From Flavobacterium sp. N2820 (GTDB taxonomy: Bacteria; Bacteroidota; Bacteroidia; Flavobacteriales; Flavobacteriaceae): 64,000 nt of DNA. The DNA lies in assembly GCF_025947285.1 (NCBI RefSeq), contig NZ_CP110008.1, forward strand, positions 2,557,001-2,621,000, in the 5' to 3' direction. Made by a program: the position numbers and the translations under genes. Each line of letters starts with the position of its first letter. Within the stretch, counting starts at the first letter, position 1. Positions 37,086-46,482 of the stretch are shown in pieces. The notes under the pieces were generated by a model that saw only the letters and a list, made by a program, of their open reading frames with translations, was not told where the DNA came from and did not search any database.

Positions 37086-37173
37086 AGAGAGGTGGCCGAG
37101 TGGTCGAAGGCGCACGCCTGGAAAGTGTGTATACTCCACAAGGGTATCGAGGGTTCGAATCCCTTCCTCTCTG
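37086..37173 (+). tRNA. tRNA-Ser (anticodon GGA)
   Basis: An 88-nt cloverleaf with acceptor stem AGAGAGG / CCTCTCT and discriminator G, D arm with GCCGAGTGGTCGAAGGC, anticodon GGA at 37120-37122 in loop CTGGAAA, a long variable arm (ATACTCCACAAGGGTAT), and T arm GAGGGTTCGAATCCCTT. The long variable arm identifies a serine tRNA. CCA is not fully encoded (GCAG follows). Confidence 0.96.
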
Positions 37174-37212
37174 CAGAATAATATTAATTTTAAATTTTTA
37201 TAAATATTTTTA

Positions 37213-37220
37213 TATCTTTA
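37213..37220 (+). promoter_or_regulatory. -7 box TATCTTTA for the exbB operon
   Basis: TATCTTTA, one base off TANNTTTG, with T-rich sequence about 20 bp upstream, 35 bp before the ATG at 37255. Confidence 0.5.
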
Positions 37221-37254
37221 CCCATTAACTAATTAAAATTTAAGAACAAAAGCG

Positions 37255-38070
37255 ATGAAAAGATTATTTTCTATTTTAGCAATCACGGGGCTTATGACTT
37301 TTGGAAATGTTCAAGCTCAAGATTCAACAGCAGCAGCAGCTCCAGCAACAGAACAAGTAGCTGACTCAACTGCAACAGCAACAACTGATGAAGCAGCAGT
37401 AGCACCAACAGAAGAAGCAGCAGCAGAAGAAGTTACATTTACTCAATCTATGAAAAAACGTTTCATTGAGGGAGATCCAATTTACATGGGAGCAGTATTA
37501 TTATGTTTAATCTTAGGTTTAGCAATTGCAATCGAAAGAATTATTTATTTAAACTTATCTACTACAAACTCTAAAAAATTAGTAGAAGAAGTTGAAGCTG
37601 CTTTAAAATCAGGTGGAATAGATGCGGCTAAAGAAGTAGCAAGAAACACTTCTGGACCTGTAGCTTCTATTTTCTTCCAAGGGTTAGATCGTTCTTCTCA
37701 CGGATTAGATTCTGCTGAAAAATCTATCGTTGCTTACGGTGGTGTTCAAATGGGTCAATTAGAGAAAAACGTATCATGGATTTCTTTATTTATTGCTTTA
37801 GCACCGATGTTAGGATTCTTAGGTACAGTAATCGGTATGATTGTTGCTTTTGACAACATTGAATCTGCTGGTTCTATGGAGCCTTCATTAGTAGCAGGGG
37901 GTATTAAAGTGGCGTTATTAACAACGGTATTTGGTTTAATTGTAGCTATGATTCTTCAAGTTTTCTACAACTACATTACTGCTAAAATTGACTCTATTGT
38001 TAATGATATGGAAGATGCATCTATTTCTTTAGTAGATATGTTATCTGATTACTTTAATGACAAAAAATAA
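37255..38070 (+). CDS. exbB: ExbB/TolQ/MotA family proton channel
   Basis: Inner-membrane proton channel that energises TonB. 271 residues: signal peptide (to VQAQ), an Ala/Thr/Glu-rich low-complexity periplasmic stretch (about 22-62), TM1 (YMGAVLLCLILGLAIAI), a cytoplasmic loop, and TM2/TM3 (SLFIALAPMLGFLGTVIGMIVAFD, KVALLTTVFGLIVAMILQVF) with the conserved channel Thr residues. First gene of a tight operon (gaps 6, 3, 12 bp) with a membrane protein and two ExbD genes. Confidence 0.93.
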   Translation: MKRLFSILAITGLMTFGNVQAQDSTAAAAPATEQVADSTATATTDEAAVAPTEEAAAEEVTFTQSMKKRFIEGDPIYMGAVLLCLILGLAIAIERIIYLNLSTTNSKKLVEEVEAALKSGGIDAAKEVARNTSGPVASIFFQGLDRSSHGLDSAEKSIVAYGGVQMGQLEKNVSWISLFIALAPMLGFLGTVIGMIVAFDNIESAGSMEPSLVAGGIKVALLTTVFGLIVAMILQVFYNYITAKIDSIVNDMEDASISLVDMLSDYFNDKK

Positions 38071-38076
38071 TTAAAA

Positions 38077-38505
38077 ATGAACACACATAAATTAATAAAA
38101 ATTGCTGCCTTCATTATTGGTATCATTGGCTTAGTAGTATATTTCGCTACTTTCGCCTATGACCAAGAAGAATTGCAAGCAAATAGTTTAGTAGGTGTTT
38201 TTATTGCAGTATCTTACATTGCTATGGCAATTGCTGTTGCAGCTGTTTTATACTATGTAATAAAAAATTTACTTACTCACAAAGATCAGTTGAAAAGGGC
38301 TATGATTACTGTTGGTTTATTTCTTGCAGTTATTTTAGTAGCTTTCATATTAGCTGATGGTACTGAAGTAAAATTAAAAGATGGAGGGATGATTTCATCT
38401 TCTTATTCTAAAATAATTAGTACAGGACTTAATACATTTTATATTCTTGCTTTTGCATCAATTGCGGTATTAGGTTGGACAGGTTTTTCAAAAATTAAAA
38501 AATAA
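38077..38505 (+). CDS. four-helix membrane protein of the exbB-exbD operon
   Basis: 142 residues with four helices (IAAFIIGIIGLVVYFATF, VGVFIAVSYIAMAIAVAAVLYYVI, AMITVGLFLAVILVAFILA, TFYILAFASIAVLGWTGF). No known domain. Its position between exbB and exbD, with only 3-6 bp spacers, suggests an accessory subunit of the Bacteroidota ExbB-ExbD motor (inference from context). Confidence 0.8.
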   Translation: MNTHKLIKIAAFIIGIIGLVVYFATFAYDQEELQANSLVGVFIAVSYIAMAIAVAAVLYYVIKNLLTHKDQLKRAMITVGLFLAVILVAFILADGTEVKLKDGGMISSSYSKIISTGLNTFYILAFASIAVLGWTGFSKIKK

Positions 38506-38508
38506 ACT

Positions 38509-39126
38509 ATGGCTAGAAAAGAAAGAGGTGCACCACCAGAAGTGAATGCAGGTTCTATGGCAGATATTGCTTTCTTACTTTTGATTTTCTTCTTGGTTAC
38601 TACCACTATTGGAGTTGATCAAGGAATTAATAGACTCTTGCCTCGTTATGAACCTAATCCAGTAGTTCCAGATATTAATGAAAGAAATATATTAACGGTT
38701 TTAGTAAATAAAGACAACCAATTGTTAGTAAACGAAAAACTGGTTGATATTCAAGATTTGCGTCAAACTGCTATAGATTTCATTGAGAATAACGGTAATG
38801 GTAGTTGTAGCTATTGTTTAGGAAAAAAAGATCCTAAATTATCTGATAGTCCACAAGATGCAGTTATTTCGTTAAATAATGATGGACAAACTTCATATGG
38901 TACTTATATAGCTGTTCAGAATGAATTAGTAGGAGCTTATAATTATTTAAGAGATAGAGAGTGTAAGAAACGTTTCGGTATGACTTTTAGTGAAATGGAT
39001 TATATTTATAATGATCCTGCTTCTAAAGCAACCGAAGGATTAGTTGATGATTTGAAGCCTAAAGTGGAAAAAATTCAAGAATTAATTCCAATGAGACTAT
39101 CTGAAGCAGAACCTAAAAAGAATTAA
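38509..39126 (+). CDS. exbD: ExbD/TolR family protein (first copy)
   Basis: 205 residues; a short cytoplasmic N-terminus, one membrane helix (SMADIAFLLLIFFLVTTTIGVDQG) with the proton-carrying Asp in ADIAFLL, and a periplasmic domain enlarged by an insertion with Cys pairs (NGSCSYCLG, DRECKKRFG). ExbD pairs with ExbB to drive TonB. The enlarged domain is typical of Bacteroidota. Confidence 0.93.
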   Translation: MARKERGAPPEVNAGSMADIAFLLLIFFLVTTTIGVDQGINRLLPRYEPNPVVPDINERNILTVLVNKDNQLLVNEKLVDIQDLRQTAIDFIENNGNGSCSYCLGKKDPKLSDSPQDAVISLNNDGQTSYGTYIAVQNELVGAYNYLRDRECKKRFGMTFSEMDYIYNDPASKATEGLVDDLKPKVEKIQELIPMRLSEAEPKKN

Positions 39127-39138
39127 AAAAGTATAACT

Positions 39139-39612
39139 ATGTCTAAATTTAAAAAGAAAAAATCAGGTGGTACACCTGCTATTTCAACAGCTTCGCTGCC
39201 AGATATTGTATTCATGCTTTTGTTTTTCTTTATGACGGCTACTACAATGAAAGATAGTGATTTGAAAATTGAAAACACTTTACCAAAAGCAAATCAAACA
39301 GCAAAATTGCACAAGAAACAATATGTAATGTATTTATACGCTGGAAAACCTAATGAAAGATATGTTACTACTTTAGGTAAATCTGATCGTATACAATTAG
39401 CTGATAAAATGGCTTCAACTGCGGATATTAAAAACTTTGTTATCTTAGAAAGAGCTAATAGAAATTCTGAAGATGAGAAATATTTAACTGCATCATTGAA
39501 GATTGATAAAAACGTAAAAATGGGTCTTGTAAGTGATATTAAATTAGAACTTCGTAAAATAGACCAATTAAAAGTAAATTATACTACTACACAAGGAAAT
39601 CCTGTTGAGTAA
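39139..39612 (+). CDS. exbD: ExbD/TolR family protein (second copy)
   Basis: 157 residues; membrane helix with the essential Asp in SLPDIVFMLLFFFMTATT and a periplasmic domain of normal size (TLPKANQTAKLHKKQYVMYLYAG). With the first ExbD it could form a heterodimer in the ExbB pore. A terminator follows. Confidence 0.93.
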   Translation: MSKFKKKKSGGTPAISTASLPDIVFMLLFFFMTATTMKDSDLKIENTLPKANQTAKLHKKQYVMYLYAGKPNERYVTTLGKSDRIQLADKMASTADIKNFVILERANRNSEDEKYLTASLKIDKNVKMGLVSDIKLELRKIDQLKVNYTTTQGNPVE

Positions 39613-39635
39613 TTTATTTACTGATAAAGTATAAA

Positions 39636-39661
39636 AGGTACGCTTTGGCGTGCCTTTTTTT
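39636..39661 (+). terminator. intrinsic terminator after the exb operon
   Basis: Dyad AAGGTACGC / GCGTGCCTT (one T-G pair) with T7. The PorT-like gene follows in the same direction, so read-through may supply it. Confidence 0.82.
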
Positions 39662-39686
39662 ATTATTTTTATATAAAATTTATAAA

Positions 39687-40343
39687 ATGCGATTTTTAGT
39701 AGTATTCTTTTTTATCGGTTTAAATTTTACCTTTTCACAATCTACAGAAAAGGTTGTAGATTCTTTATTTAGAGAAGACCAAATCTATTGCTCTGTATCG
39801 TATAATTTTTTACAAAATAAACCTGATAATTTTAGTCAGTATTCTTTTTCTGCTGGACTTACAGCTGGGGTTTTTAGAGATTTTCCAATTTCTAAAAATA
39901 GACATTGGTCCATTGCTCCAGGAATAGGTTATTCCTATAATGATTTAAAGCAAAATATTGATTTTTCTGCTGCTTCAAGTTCAAGTGCCGTCACTATTGT
40001 AAGGAGTAGAATGACGATTCATTATTTAGAAGTGCCTCTGGAAATTAGATGGAGAAATGCCTCGCCTGAAAGTCATAAATTTTGGAGAATTCACATTGGT
40101 TTTAAAGTGAGCTATTTATTAGGAGGAAAGTTTATCTACGAGTCTGATGCAATTGGGAATGGCGATTTTAAAATCAAAGAAGTTGCCAATGAATTGCAAT
40201 ATGGTGTTTATGTTGCTTTTGGTTTCAACACTTGGAATCCTTATATTTATTATGGTTTAAACCCAATTTTTGACAAAAACAAAACCACATTAGAAAATAA
40301 TGTTACTGCTTTAAATGTGGGACTTAAATTCTATATTTTATAA
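39687..40343 (+). CDS. PorT-family outer-membrane beta-barrel protein
   Basis: ATG at 39687 is used (MRFLVVFFFIGLNFTFSQS signal peptide, 218 residues); the TTG at 39645 lies inside the terminator. The mature sequence has alternating hydrophobic strands ending in aromatic residues (YSFSAGLTAGVF, IAPGIGYSYNDL, HYLEVPLEIRWR, IHIGFKVSYLLGG, ending NVGLKFYIL), the pattern of the outer-membrane barrel family to which PorT of the type IX system belongs. Whether this is the true PorT subunit or a generic porin-family barrel cannot be settled from sequence. Confidence 0.75.
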   Translation: MRFLVVFFFIGLNFTFSQSTEKVVDSLFREDQIYCSVSYNFLQNKPDNFSQYSFSAGLTAGVFRDFPISKNRHWSIAPGIGYSYNDLKQNIDFSAASSSSAVTIVRSRMTIHYLEVPLEIRWRNASPESHKFWRIHIGFKVSYLLGGKFIYESDAIGNGDFKIKEVANELQYGVYVAFGFNTWNPYIYYGLNPIFDKNKTTLENNVTALNVGLKFYIL

Positions 40344-40949
40344 CCAGTAGCGGTATAAAAACAATTGCGGAGCCAACCCAATAACAATTCCAACAAGTAA
40401 TTCTGGATAAGTGTGAGCTTTCATGTAAAGTCTTGAAGATGCCACTAATCCTATACTAACAATACAAAAAGAAATTAAGTTTACAAAAGGCAATTGATAA
40501 TAAGAACTTAGTCCATAAATAAAAGCGGTTAAGGCGCTAATTCCTATCATGTGTAAACTTGCTTTAAATTTTATAATTACAGCCGTTAACACCAAAATAG
40601 AGCTAAATAATCCACCCAAGAAAAAGTAAAATAATTCGGTTGTGATTTCCTTTGAAACACTAAATTTTAATAAAACCAATAACAATATCGCCTGAACCGC
40701 AATTGGCATTTGTCTTTCTTTCAAAGTGGCTTCTGTAAATGAAGTAACTACTCCTAGTGAACGAAATAAAAAGTAGATAGATAACGGCAAAAGCAAAGTC
40801 AAAATAATCACTTGAATGAGTGTTACATAAATTTGCGAATCATAAAAATAACTGCGTGTAACTAAAAAATAAAAAAGCGTACCATAAATAGAAATAAATA
40901 TGGGATGAAATATATAAGAAAACACGGGAAGTATTTTTTTTAAATCCAT
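40338..40949 (-). CDS. PAP2-like integral membrane protein
   Basis: 203 residues with six predicted helices. Motifs lie in the order of the PAP2 phosphatase superfamily but are modified: KERQMP where PAP2 has KxxxxxxRP, SLHMIG where PAP2 has PSGH, and SSRLYMKAHTYPELLVG like the third motif. The catalytic His pattern is therefore only partly kept; a lipid-phosphate phosphatase or a non-catalytic relative are both possible. Convergent with the PorT-like gene, overlapping it by 6 bp; 7 bp after rpoN. Confidence 0.75.
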   Translation of the reverse strand: MDLKKILPVFSYIFHPIFISIYGTLFYFLVTRSYFYDSQIYVTLIQVIILTLLLPLSIYFLFRSLGVVTSFTEATLKERQMPIAVQAILLLVLLKFSVSKEITTELFYFFLGGLFSSILVLTAVIIKFKASLHMIGISALTAFIYGLSSYYQLPFVNLISFCIVSIGLVASSRLYMKAHTYPELLVGIVIGLAPQLFLYRYWL

Positions 40950-40956
40950 TTTTTGC

Positions 40957-42426
40957 TTAGATTTTCTTTCTCAAACGCGCCACAGGAATGTCTAATTGCT
41001 CTCGGTATTTTGCAATTGTTCTTCTAGCAATTGGATACCCTTTTTCTTTTAAAATTTCTGCCAATTGATCGTCTGGTAAAGGTTTTTTCTTGTCTTCTTC
41101 AGCGATTACTTGCTGTAAAATATTTTTTATTTCAATTGTAGAAACTTCTTCACCTTGGTCATTTGTCATCGATTCACTAAAAAACTCTTTGATTAATTTC
41201 GTACCATAAGGTGTGTCAACGTATTTGCTATTTGCCACACGTGAAACGGTTGAAATATCTAAACCAACCATATCGGCAATATCTTTTAAAATCATTGGAC
41301 GAAGTTTAGTTTCTTCACCATCTAAAAAGTATTCTTGCTGATAAAACATAATTGCATTCATGGTCACATATAATGTTTCCTGACGCTGCTTAATCGCATC
41401 AATAAACCATTTTGCTGAATCTAATTTTTGCTTGATAAACTGCACCGCGTCTTTTTGAGATGTTGACTTTTCAGAAGTGTCTTTATAACTTTGCAACATT
41501 TCCTGATAGTCTTTAGAAACGTGCAATTCTGGAGCATTTCTTCCGTTTAATAGTAACTCTAATTCGCCATCAACAATTCGTATCGTAAAATCGGGAACAA
41601 TGTGTTCTACCATTTTTTGATTGCCATCAAAACTACCACCTGGTTTTGGATTCAGTTTTTCAATTTCATCAATTGCTTTTCGTAATTGTTGTTGCGAAAC
41701 ATCAAATTTTTGTAACAATTTATCATAGTGTTTTTTGCTGAATGCTTCAAACTGTTGTTCAATCACATTAATAGCTAAAACTACTGAATCTGATGGTGTT
41801 TTGTGTTTTAATTGTAACAATAAACATTCTTGTAGATCACGAGCGCCAACTCCAACGGGTTCTAATTCTTGTACCAGATGCAAAATTCGTTCTACTGTGG
41901 TTTCGTCAGTATAAATACCTTGGGTAAATGCCATATCGTCCACAATATCTTGAGTGGTTCTTCTGATATAACCCATATCATCGATACTTCCTACTAGAAA
42001 TTCAGCAATATCACGTTCATCATCGGTCAAAATAAAAGTATTTAACTGATTGATTAAATCTTGATGAAAGCTTACAGGAGCAGCAAACGGAAGTGATTTG
42101 TCATCATCATCGTCGCTATAATTGTTAGTTTGATATTTGTAGTCTGGCGTCTCATCATTGCTTAAATACTCGTCAATATTGATGTCTTGCGCGTCGATGT
42201 GTTCATTATCAAAATCATCATAATCGTCGTCGTTGGTGTTTACTTCGTAATCATCCATTTCGTAATTATCTTCCTTACTGCTTTCTTCTAAAGCAGGGTT
42301 TTCAACTAATTCTTCCTGAAGACGTTGCTCAAAAGCTTGCGTAGGCAATTGAATTAACTTCATCAACTGAATTTGTTGAGGCGATAATTTTTGAGATAAT
42401 TTGAATTGTAAACTGTGTTTTAACAT
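40957..42426 (-). CDS. rpoN: RNA polymerase sigma-54 factor
   Basis: 489 residues with the N-terminal Gln/Leu-rich activator-responsive region (QFKLSQKLSPQQIQLMKLIQ), a strongly acidic region II (about 55-110, DYEVNTNDDDYDDF), the core-binding domain, helix-turn-helix DISTVSRVANSKYV and the RpoN box ARRTIAKYREQ near the C-terminus. It needs an enhancer-binding AAA+ activator; none is in this window. Same strand as asnS, separated by a word-repeat spacer. Confidence 0.97.
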   Translation of the reverse strand: MLKHSLQFKLSQKLSPQQIQLMKLIQLPTQAFEQRLQEELVENPALEESSKEDNYEMDDYEVNTNDDDYDDFDNEHIDAQDINIDEYLSNDETPDYKYQTNNYSDDDDDKSLPFAAPVSFHQDLINQLNTFILTDDERDIAEFLVGSIDDMGYIRRTTQDIVDDMAFTQGIYTDETTVERILHLVQELEPVGVGARDLQECLLLQLKHKTPSDSVVLAINVIEQQFEAFSKKHYDKLLQKFDVSQQQLRKAIDEIEKLNPKPGGSFDGNQKMVEHIVPDFTIRIVDGELELLLNGRNAPELHVSKDYQEMLQSYKDTSEKSTSQKDAVQFIKQKLDSAKWFIDAIKQRQETLYVTMNAIMFYQQEYFLDGEETKLRPMILKDIADMVGLDISTVSRVANSKYVDTPYGTKLIKEFFSESMTNDQGEEVSTIEIKNILQQVIAEEDKKKPLPDDQLAEILKEKGYPIARRTIAKYREQLDIPVARLRKKI

Positions 42427-42434
42427 CTTTTTAT

Positions 42435-42495
42435 GTTTAAGAGTTTATCGTTTAAGAGTTTAAAAAGGATGAAATCAAACCTTATAAACTCTTAA
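42435..42495. repeat. GTTTAAGAGTTTA word-repeat spacer
   Basis: Direct repeats of GTTTAAGAGTTTA at 42435 and 42450 (15 bp apart) and the inverted word TAAACTCTTAA at 42485-42495, able to form hairpins. Lies between asnS and rpoN. Confidence 0.7.
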
Positions 42496-42520
42496 CCTTT
42501 TAAACTTATAACCTATTTTA

Positions 42521-43966
42521 TTAGAATTCTGCGTTTTGTGGTGTTCTCGGGAATGGTATTACGTCTCTAATATTAGTCATGCCGGTTACAAAAAGTACTA
42601 ATCTTTCAAAGCCTAATCCAAATCCTGAGTGCACTGCCGAACCGAATCTTCTTGTGTCTAAATACCACCAAAGTTCTTCTTCGTCGATTCCTAAGGCTTT
42701 CATTTTTTCTACTAATACATCGTAACGCTCTTCTCTTTGCGAACCTCCAACAATTTCTCCAATTCCAGGGAATAAGATATCCATAGCTCTAACGGTTTCT
42801 TTTCCGGGTTCGGTATTGTCGTTTAAACGCATGTAAAATGCTTTAATTTTTGCAGGGTAATCAAATAAAATTACTGGACATTTGAAGTGTTTTTCTACTA
42901 AGAAGCGTTCATGCTCACTTTGTAAATCTGCACCCCATTCGTTAATAAGGTATTGAAATTTTTTCTTTTTGTTTGGTGTTGAATCTCTTAAAATATCAAT
43001 AGCTTCAGTATAAGAAACACGTTTGAAGTTGTTGTCTAATACGAAGTTTAATTTTTCTAATAAAGCCATTTCGCTACGATCAGCTTGTGGTTTTGACTTT
43101 TCTTCTTCTAGTAATCTGCCTTCTAAGAATTTTAAATCATCGGCACATTTTTCAACTGTATATTTGATAACGTATTTGATGAAATCTTCAGCTAAATCCA
43201 TATTGTCAGCCAAATCATTGAAAGCAACTTCTGGTTCAATCATCCAAAACTCTGCTAAGTGACGAGACGTATTAGAATTTTCTGCACGGAATGTTGGTCC
43301 AAAAGTATAAATTTGACCTAACGCCATAGCGAAAGTTTCACCTTCTAATTGTCCAGAAACGGTAAGATTTGTTTCTTTTCCGAAGAAATCTTCTTTGTAA
43401 TTAACTTTTCCTTCCTCTGTTCTTGGTGTGTTGTCAAATGGTAAAGCAGTTACTTTAAACATTTCTCCTGCACCTTCTGCATCAGAACCTGTAATAATAG
43501 GAGTGTTTACATAGAAAAAACCTTTTTCTTGAAAATATTGATGTACCGCAAACGCCAAAGTTGAACGCACGCGCATAATTGCTCCAAAAGCATTTGTTCT
43601 TACGCGCAAGTGTGCATTTTCTCGTAAAAATTCAAGTGAATGTTTTTTAGGTTGCATAGGAAATTTTTCCGCATCGCTATCGCCTAAAATCTCTAATTTT
43701 GTTACTTGAATTTCTACTTTTTGCCCAGCACCTCGGCTTTCTGCCAATGTTCCTGTAACGCAAATAGCTGCTCCAGTTGTAATTCTTTTTAAAGTTTCAT
43801 CAGGTGTGTTTTCAAAATCAACAACACATTGAATATTATGAATGGTTGAACCATCGTTCAACGCAATAAATTGATTGTTTCTAAATGTTCTAACCCAACC
43901 TTTAGCGGTTACTTCATGTACTATTTTCGTGCTGTTTAAAAGGTCTATAACTTTTGAATGTTTCAT
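42521..43966 (-). CDS. asnS: asparaginyl-tRNA synthetase
   Basis: Class IIb synthetase charging tRNA-Asn. 481 residues: OB-fold anticodon domain ([19 protein letters not shown]), then the catalytic domain with class II motif 2 ([21 protein letters not shown]) and motif 3 ([18 protein letters not shown]). Length is normal. Own -7 box at 43988-43995, immediately after the RND gene. Confidence 0.97.
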   Translation of the reverse strand: MKHSKVIDLLNSTKIVHEVTAKGWVRTFRNNQFIALNDGSTIHNIQCVVDFENTPDETLKRITTGAAICVTGTLAESRGAGQKVEIQVTKLEILGDSDAEKFPMQPKKHSLEFLRENAHLRVRTNAFGAIMRVRSTLAFAVHQYFQEKGFFYVNTPIITGSDAEGAGEMFKVTALPFDNTPRTEEGKVNYKEDFFGKETNLTVSGQLEGETFAMALGQIYTFGPTFRAENSNTSRHLAEFWMIEPEVAFNDLADNMDLAEDFIKYVIKYTVEKCADDLKFLEGRLLEEEKSKPQADRSEMALLEKLNFVLDNNFKRVSYTEAIDILRDSTPNKKKKFQYLINEWGADLQSEHERFLVEKHFKCPVILFDYPAKIKAFYMRLNDNTEPGKETVRAMDILFPGIGEIVGGSQREERYDVLVEKMKALGIDEEELWWYLDTRRFGSAVHSGFGLGFERLVLFVTGMTNIRDVIPFPRTPQNAEF

Positions 43967-43987
43967 TTTCGGTTAATTATTAAAATA

Positions 43988-43995
43988 CAAATATA
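43988..43995 (-). promoter_or_regulatory. -7 box TATATTTG for asnS
   Basis: TATATTTG on the minus strand, 21 bp before the asnS ATG, touching the stop codon of the upstream RND gene. Confidence 0.6.
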
Positions 43996-46407
43996 CTATT
44001 TCTCGTTTGAATTTTCTTCTTCAATATCTTCGGCTAAAATATCTAATGTTGGTTCCAAAAATTCTTTTTCGTTAGCGATTGTTTTTTCTAAGGATAATAA
44101 CAAAGCTGGTAATACAATTAAGTTGGAAAGCATTGCGAAAAGTAAAGTTGTTGCAACTAATCCGCCTAAAGCAACAGTTCCTCCAAAACTTGATAATGTA
44201 AAGACAGAAAACCCGAAAAACAATACTACTGAAGTGTAAAACATACTAATTCCTGCTTCTTTTAATGTGTTGTAAACGGAGCGTTTTATTTTCCAATCGT
44301 TTCCTTTTAACTCTTGGCGGTATTTTGCTAAAAAGTGAATGGTGTCGTCAACTGATATTCCGAAGGCAATGCTAAATACTAATATTGTTGATGGTTTAAT
44401 CGGGATTCCTAAAAAGCCCATTAATCCTGCAGTAATAACCAATGGTAAAATGTTAGGTAATAATGATATTAATATCATTTTAAAAGATCGAAACATATAT
44501 GCCATTAACAATGCAATCAAAACAATTGCAAATAAAAGTGATTGTACTAAGTTTCCGATTAAATAATGTGTTCCTTTTTCAAAAACATAGGCTTTTCCAG
44601 TTAGTGAAACTTCATAACGCTCTTTTGGAAAAATATGATTGATTTTATCTTGTAAGCGTTCTTCAATCTTTTCCATTCTATCAGTTCCAATATCTCTCAT
44701 AAAAGTCGTAATGCGAGCATATTGGCCTGTACTGTCAACATAGCTTTTCAGCATGTTTTCATTTCCTTTTTTAGTCGAATTTTTGATATATGATAAAATA
44801 AAGGCTTCTTCTTGTTTTGTTGGTAATTCGTAAAATTCAGGATTCCCGTTATAATAGGCTTGTTTTGAATACTTTACCAAATTTACAATAGATACAGGTT
44901 TTGATAATTCTGGAATCTCTTCAATTGTTTCTTGAAGTTCTTCAATTCGTTTCAGAGTAACCGATTTTAACGCACCTTTAGGTCGTTTTGTATTAATTAC
45001 AATTTCTAATGGCATTACACCATCAAATTCTTTTTCATAAAATAAAATATCGTTATAGAACCCAGTTTTCTTAGGCATATCTTCAATAATACTTCCAGAA
45101 ACTTTGATTTGGTAAATTCCAATAATTCCTAAAACCAATAATCCAATAGCAGTTGAGAAAACAGCTACTCTGTGATGTCTTATGGTGTTTTCTATCCAAT
45201 TAATAAATGAAGCCATATAATTTTTACCTAGATGTGCCAAGTGTTTTTCTTTTGGCGCAGGCATGTAACTATATACAATAGGAATTATGATTAAGCAAAG
45301 GAAGAACAAGAAGACAATATTCAACGAGGCTACAATTCCAAATTCTTTTAGTAGTGTACTATCGGTAAAAATGAAAGTTCCAAAACCAGCAGCTGTGGTT
45401 AAATTGGTTAGTAATGTTGCGTTACCTACTTTAGAAATTACACGTTGTAACGATTTTGCTTTGTTACCGTGGTTTTTAATTTCTTGTTGGTATTTATTGA
45501 TTAAGAAAATACAGTTAGGTATTCCAATTACAATAATTAATGGCGGAATAATCGCAGTTAAAACCGTGATTTCGTAATTTAAAAGTCCTAAAGTCCCAAA
45601 AGACCACATTACACCAATTACTACAACAAACATTGAAATTAGTGTAGCTCGAACACTTCTAAAAAAGAAGAAAAAAAGCAATGATGTAATTCCTAACGCA
45701 GCTCCAACAAATAAACCAATTTCATCGATGATACTTTTTGCATTTAATGTTCTAATGTATGGCATTCCCGAAACACGAAGGTCCATACCAGTTTCTTTTT
45801 CAAAAACTGCAATTTTTTCGTCGCTTAAATATTTTTCAATAAAGTCTTTACGTGCTTTTGTATTTACAATTTTTTTATCCATGTAAATTGCAAACCGAAC
45901 AGCTCCAGTTTCTTTATTGAACAACATACCTTCATAAAAAGGTAAGTTGTTATAGAATTCTGATTCTTTCACTTTTAGATAAGCATCAGAAATACTATCG
46001 TTATTGATGAAAGGGACTAATTTGAATTTTTGAGCAATAGTGTCTTTGCTTAAAACTTTTAAATCTTCAATAGACAGCGTTAATTCAACTGCTTTATCTT
46101 TTTTAATAGTCTCAACAAATTTCTCCCAAGCTTTAATGTTTTTTTCGGTAAAGAAATTTTTGTCTTTGAACCCTAGAACGACTAAATTTCCTTCTTCTCC
46201 AAATTTATCTAAAAATGATTTGTATTGAATGTTTACTTCATGATCATCAGGTAATAAGTTAGCTTCAGTAAAGGTAAAACGCATGTTTTGCCACTGAAAA
46301 CTCATAAAAACGGTAAAAAGTAAAACAAGAACTAATAAAAAAACGCGGTTTCTTAAAATTCTACTGGCAATATAATCCCAAAAACTGGTGCTTAACCACT
46401 TTAACAT
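43996..46407 (-). CDS. RND superfamily exporter (MMPL/patched-like)
   Basis: 803 residues with twelve predicted helices in two halves, each with a large periplasmic loop, and sterol-sensing-like helices. Proton-relay-like motifs GISVDDTIHFLAKYRQ (second half) and IGIPNCIFLINKYQQE (first half) are the usual MMPL positions. It is shorter than HAE1 drug pumps (about 1000) and has no MFP or OMF gene nearby, so it fits the lipid or hopanoid-type transporters; the substrate is unknown. Promoter box at 46426-46433. Confidence 0.85.
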   Translation of the reverse strand: MLKWLSTSFWDYIASRILRNRVFLLVLVLLFTVFMSFQWQNMRFTFTEANLLPDDHEVNIQYKSFLDKFGEEGNLVVLGFKDKNFFTEKNIKAWEKFVETIKKDKAVELTLSIEDLKVLSKDTIAQKFKLVPFINNDSISDAYLKVKESEFYNNLPFYEGMLFNKETGAVRFAIYMDKKIVNTKARKDFIEKYLSDEKIAVFEKETGMDLRVSGMPYIRTLNAKSIIDEIGLFVGAALGITSLLFFFFFRSVRATLISMFVVVIGVMWSFGTLGLLNYEITVLTAIIPPLIIVIGIPNCIFLINKYQQEIKNHGNKAKSLQRVISKVGNATLLTNLTTAAGFGTFIFTDSTLLKEFGIVASLNIVFLFFLCLIIIPIVYSYMPAPKEKHLAHLGKNYMASFINWIENTIRHHRVAVFSTAIGLLVLGIIGIYQIKVSGSIIEDMPKKTGFYNDILFYEKEFDGVMPLEIVINTKRPKGALKSVTLKRIEELQETIEEIPELSKPVSIVNLVKYSKQAYYNGNPEFYELPTKQEEAFILSYIKNSTKKGNENMLKSYVDSTGQYARITTFMRDIGTDRMEKIEERLQDKINHIFPKERYEVSLTGKAYVFEKGTHYLIGNLVQSLLFAIVLIALLMAYMFRSFKMILISLLPNILPLVITAGLMGFLGIPIKPSTILVFSIAFGISVDDTIHFLAKYRQELKGNDWKIKRSVYNTLKEAGISMFYTSVVLFFGFSVFTLSSFGGTVALGGLVATTLLFAMLSNLIVLPALLLSLEKTIANEKEFLEPTLDILAEDIEEENSNEK

Positions 46408-46425
46408 CTCTCAAAAATTAGTGTG

Positions 46426-46433
46426 CAAAGGTA
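46426..46433 (-). promoter_or_regulatory. -7 box TACCTTTG for the RND gene
   Basis: TACCTTTG followed by CAC on the minus strand, 18 bp before the ATG at 46407. Confidence 0.6.
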
Positions 46434-46482
46434 CTGATTTTTGCTTAATTTATTGGTTTAGAATGTGAGATTTAAGTTAATT

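Noticed and set aside
40338..40949. Confident PAP2 lipid phosphatase call
   Set aside because: The PSGH and KxxxxxxRP motifs are altered (SLHM, KERQMP), so catalytic activity cannot be claimed; annotated as PAP2-like only.
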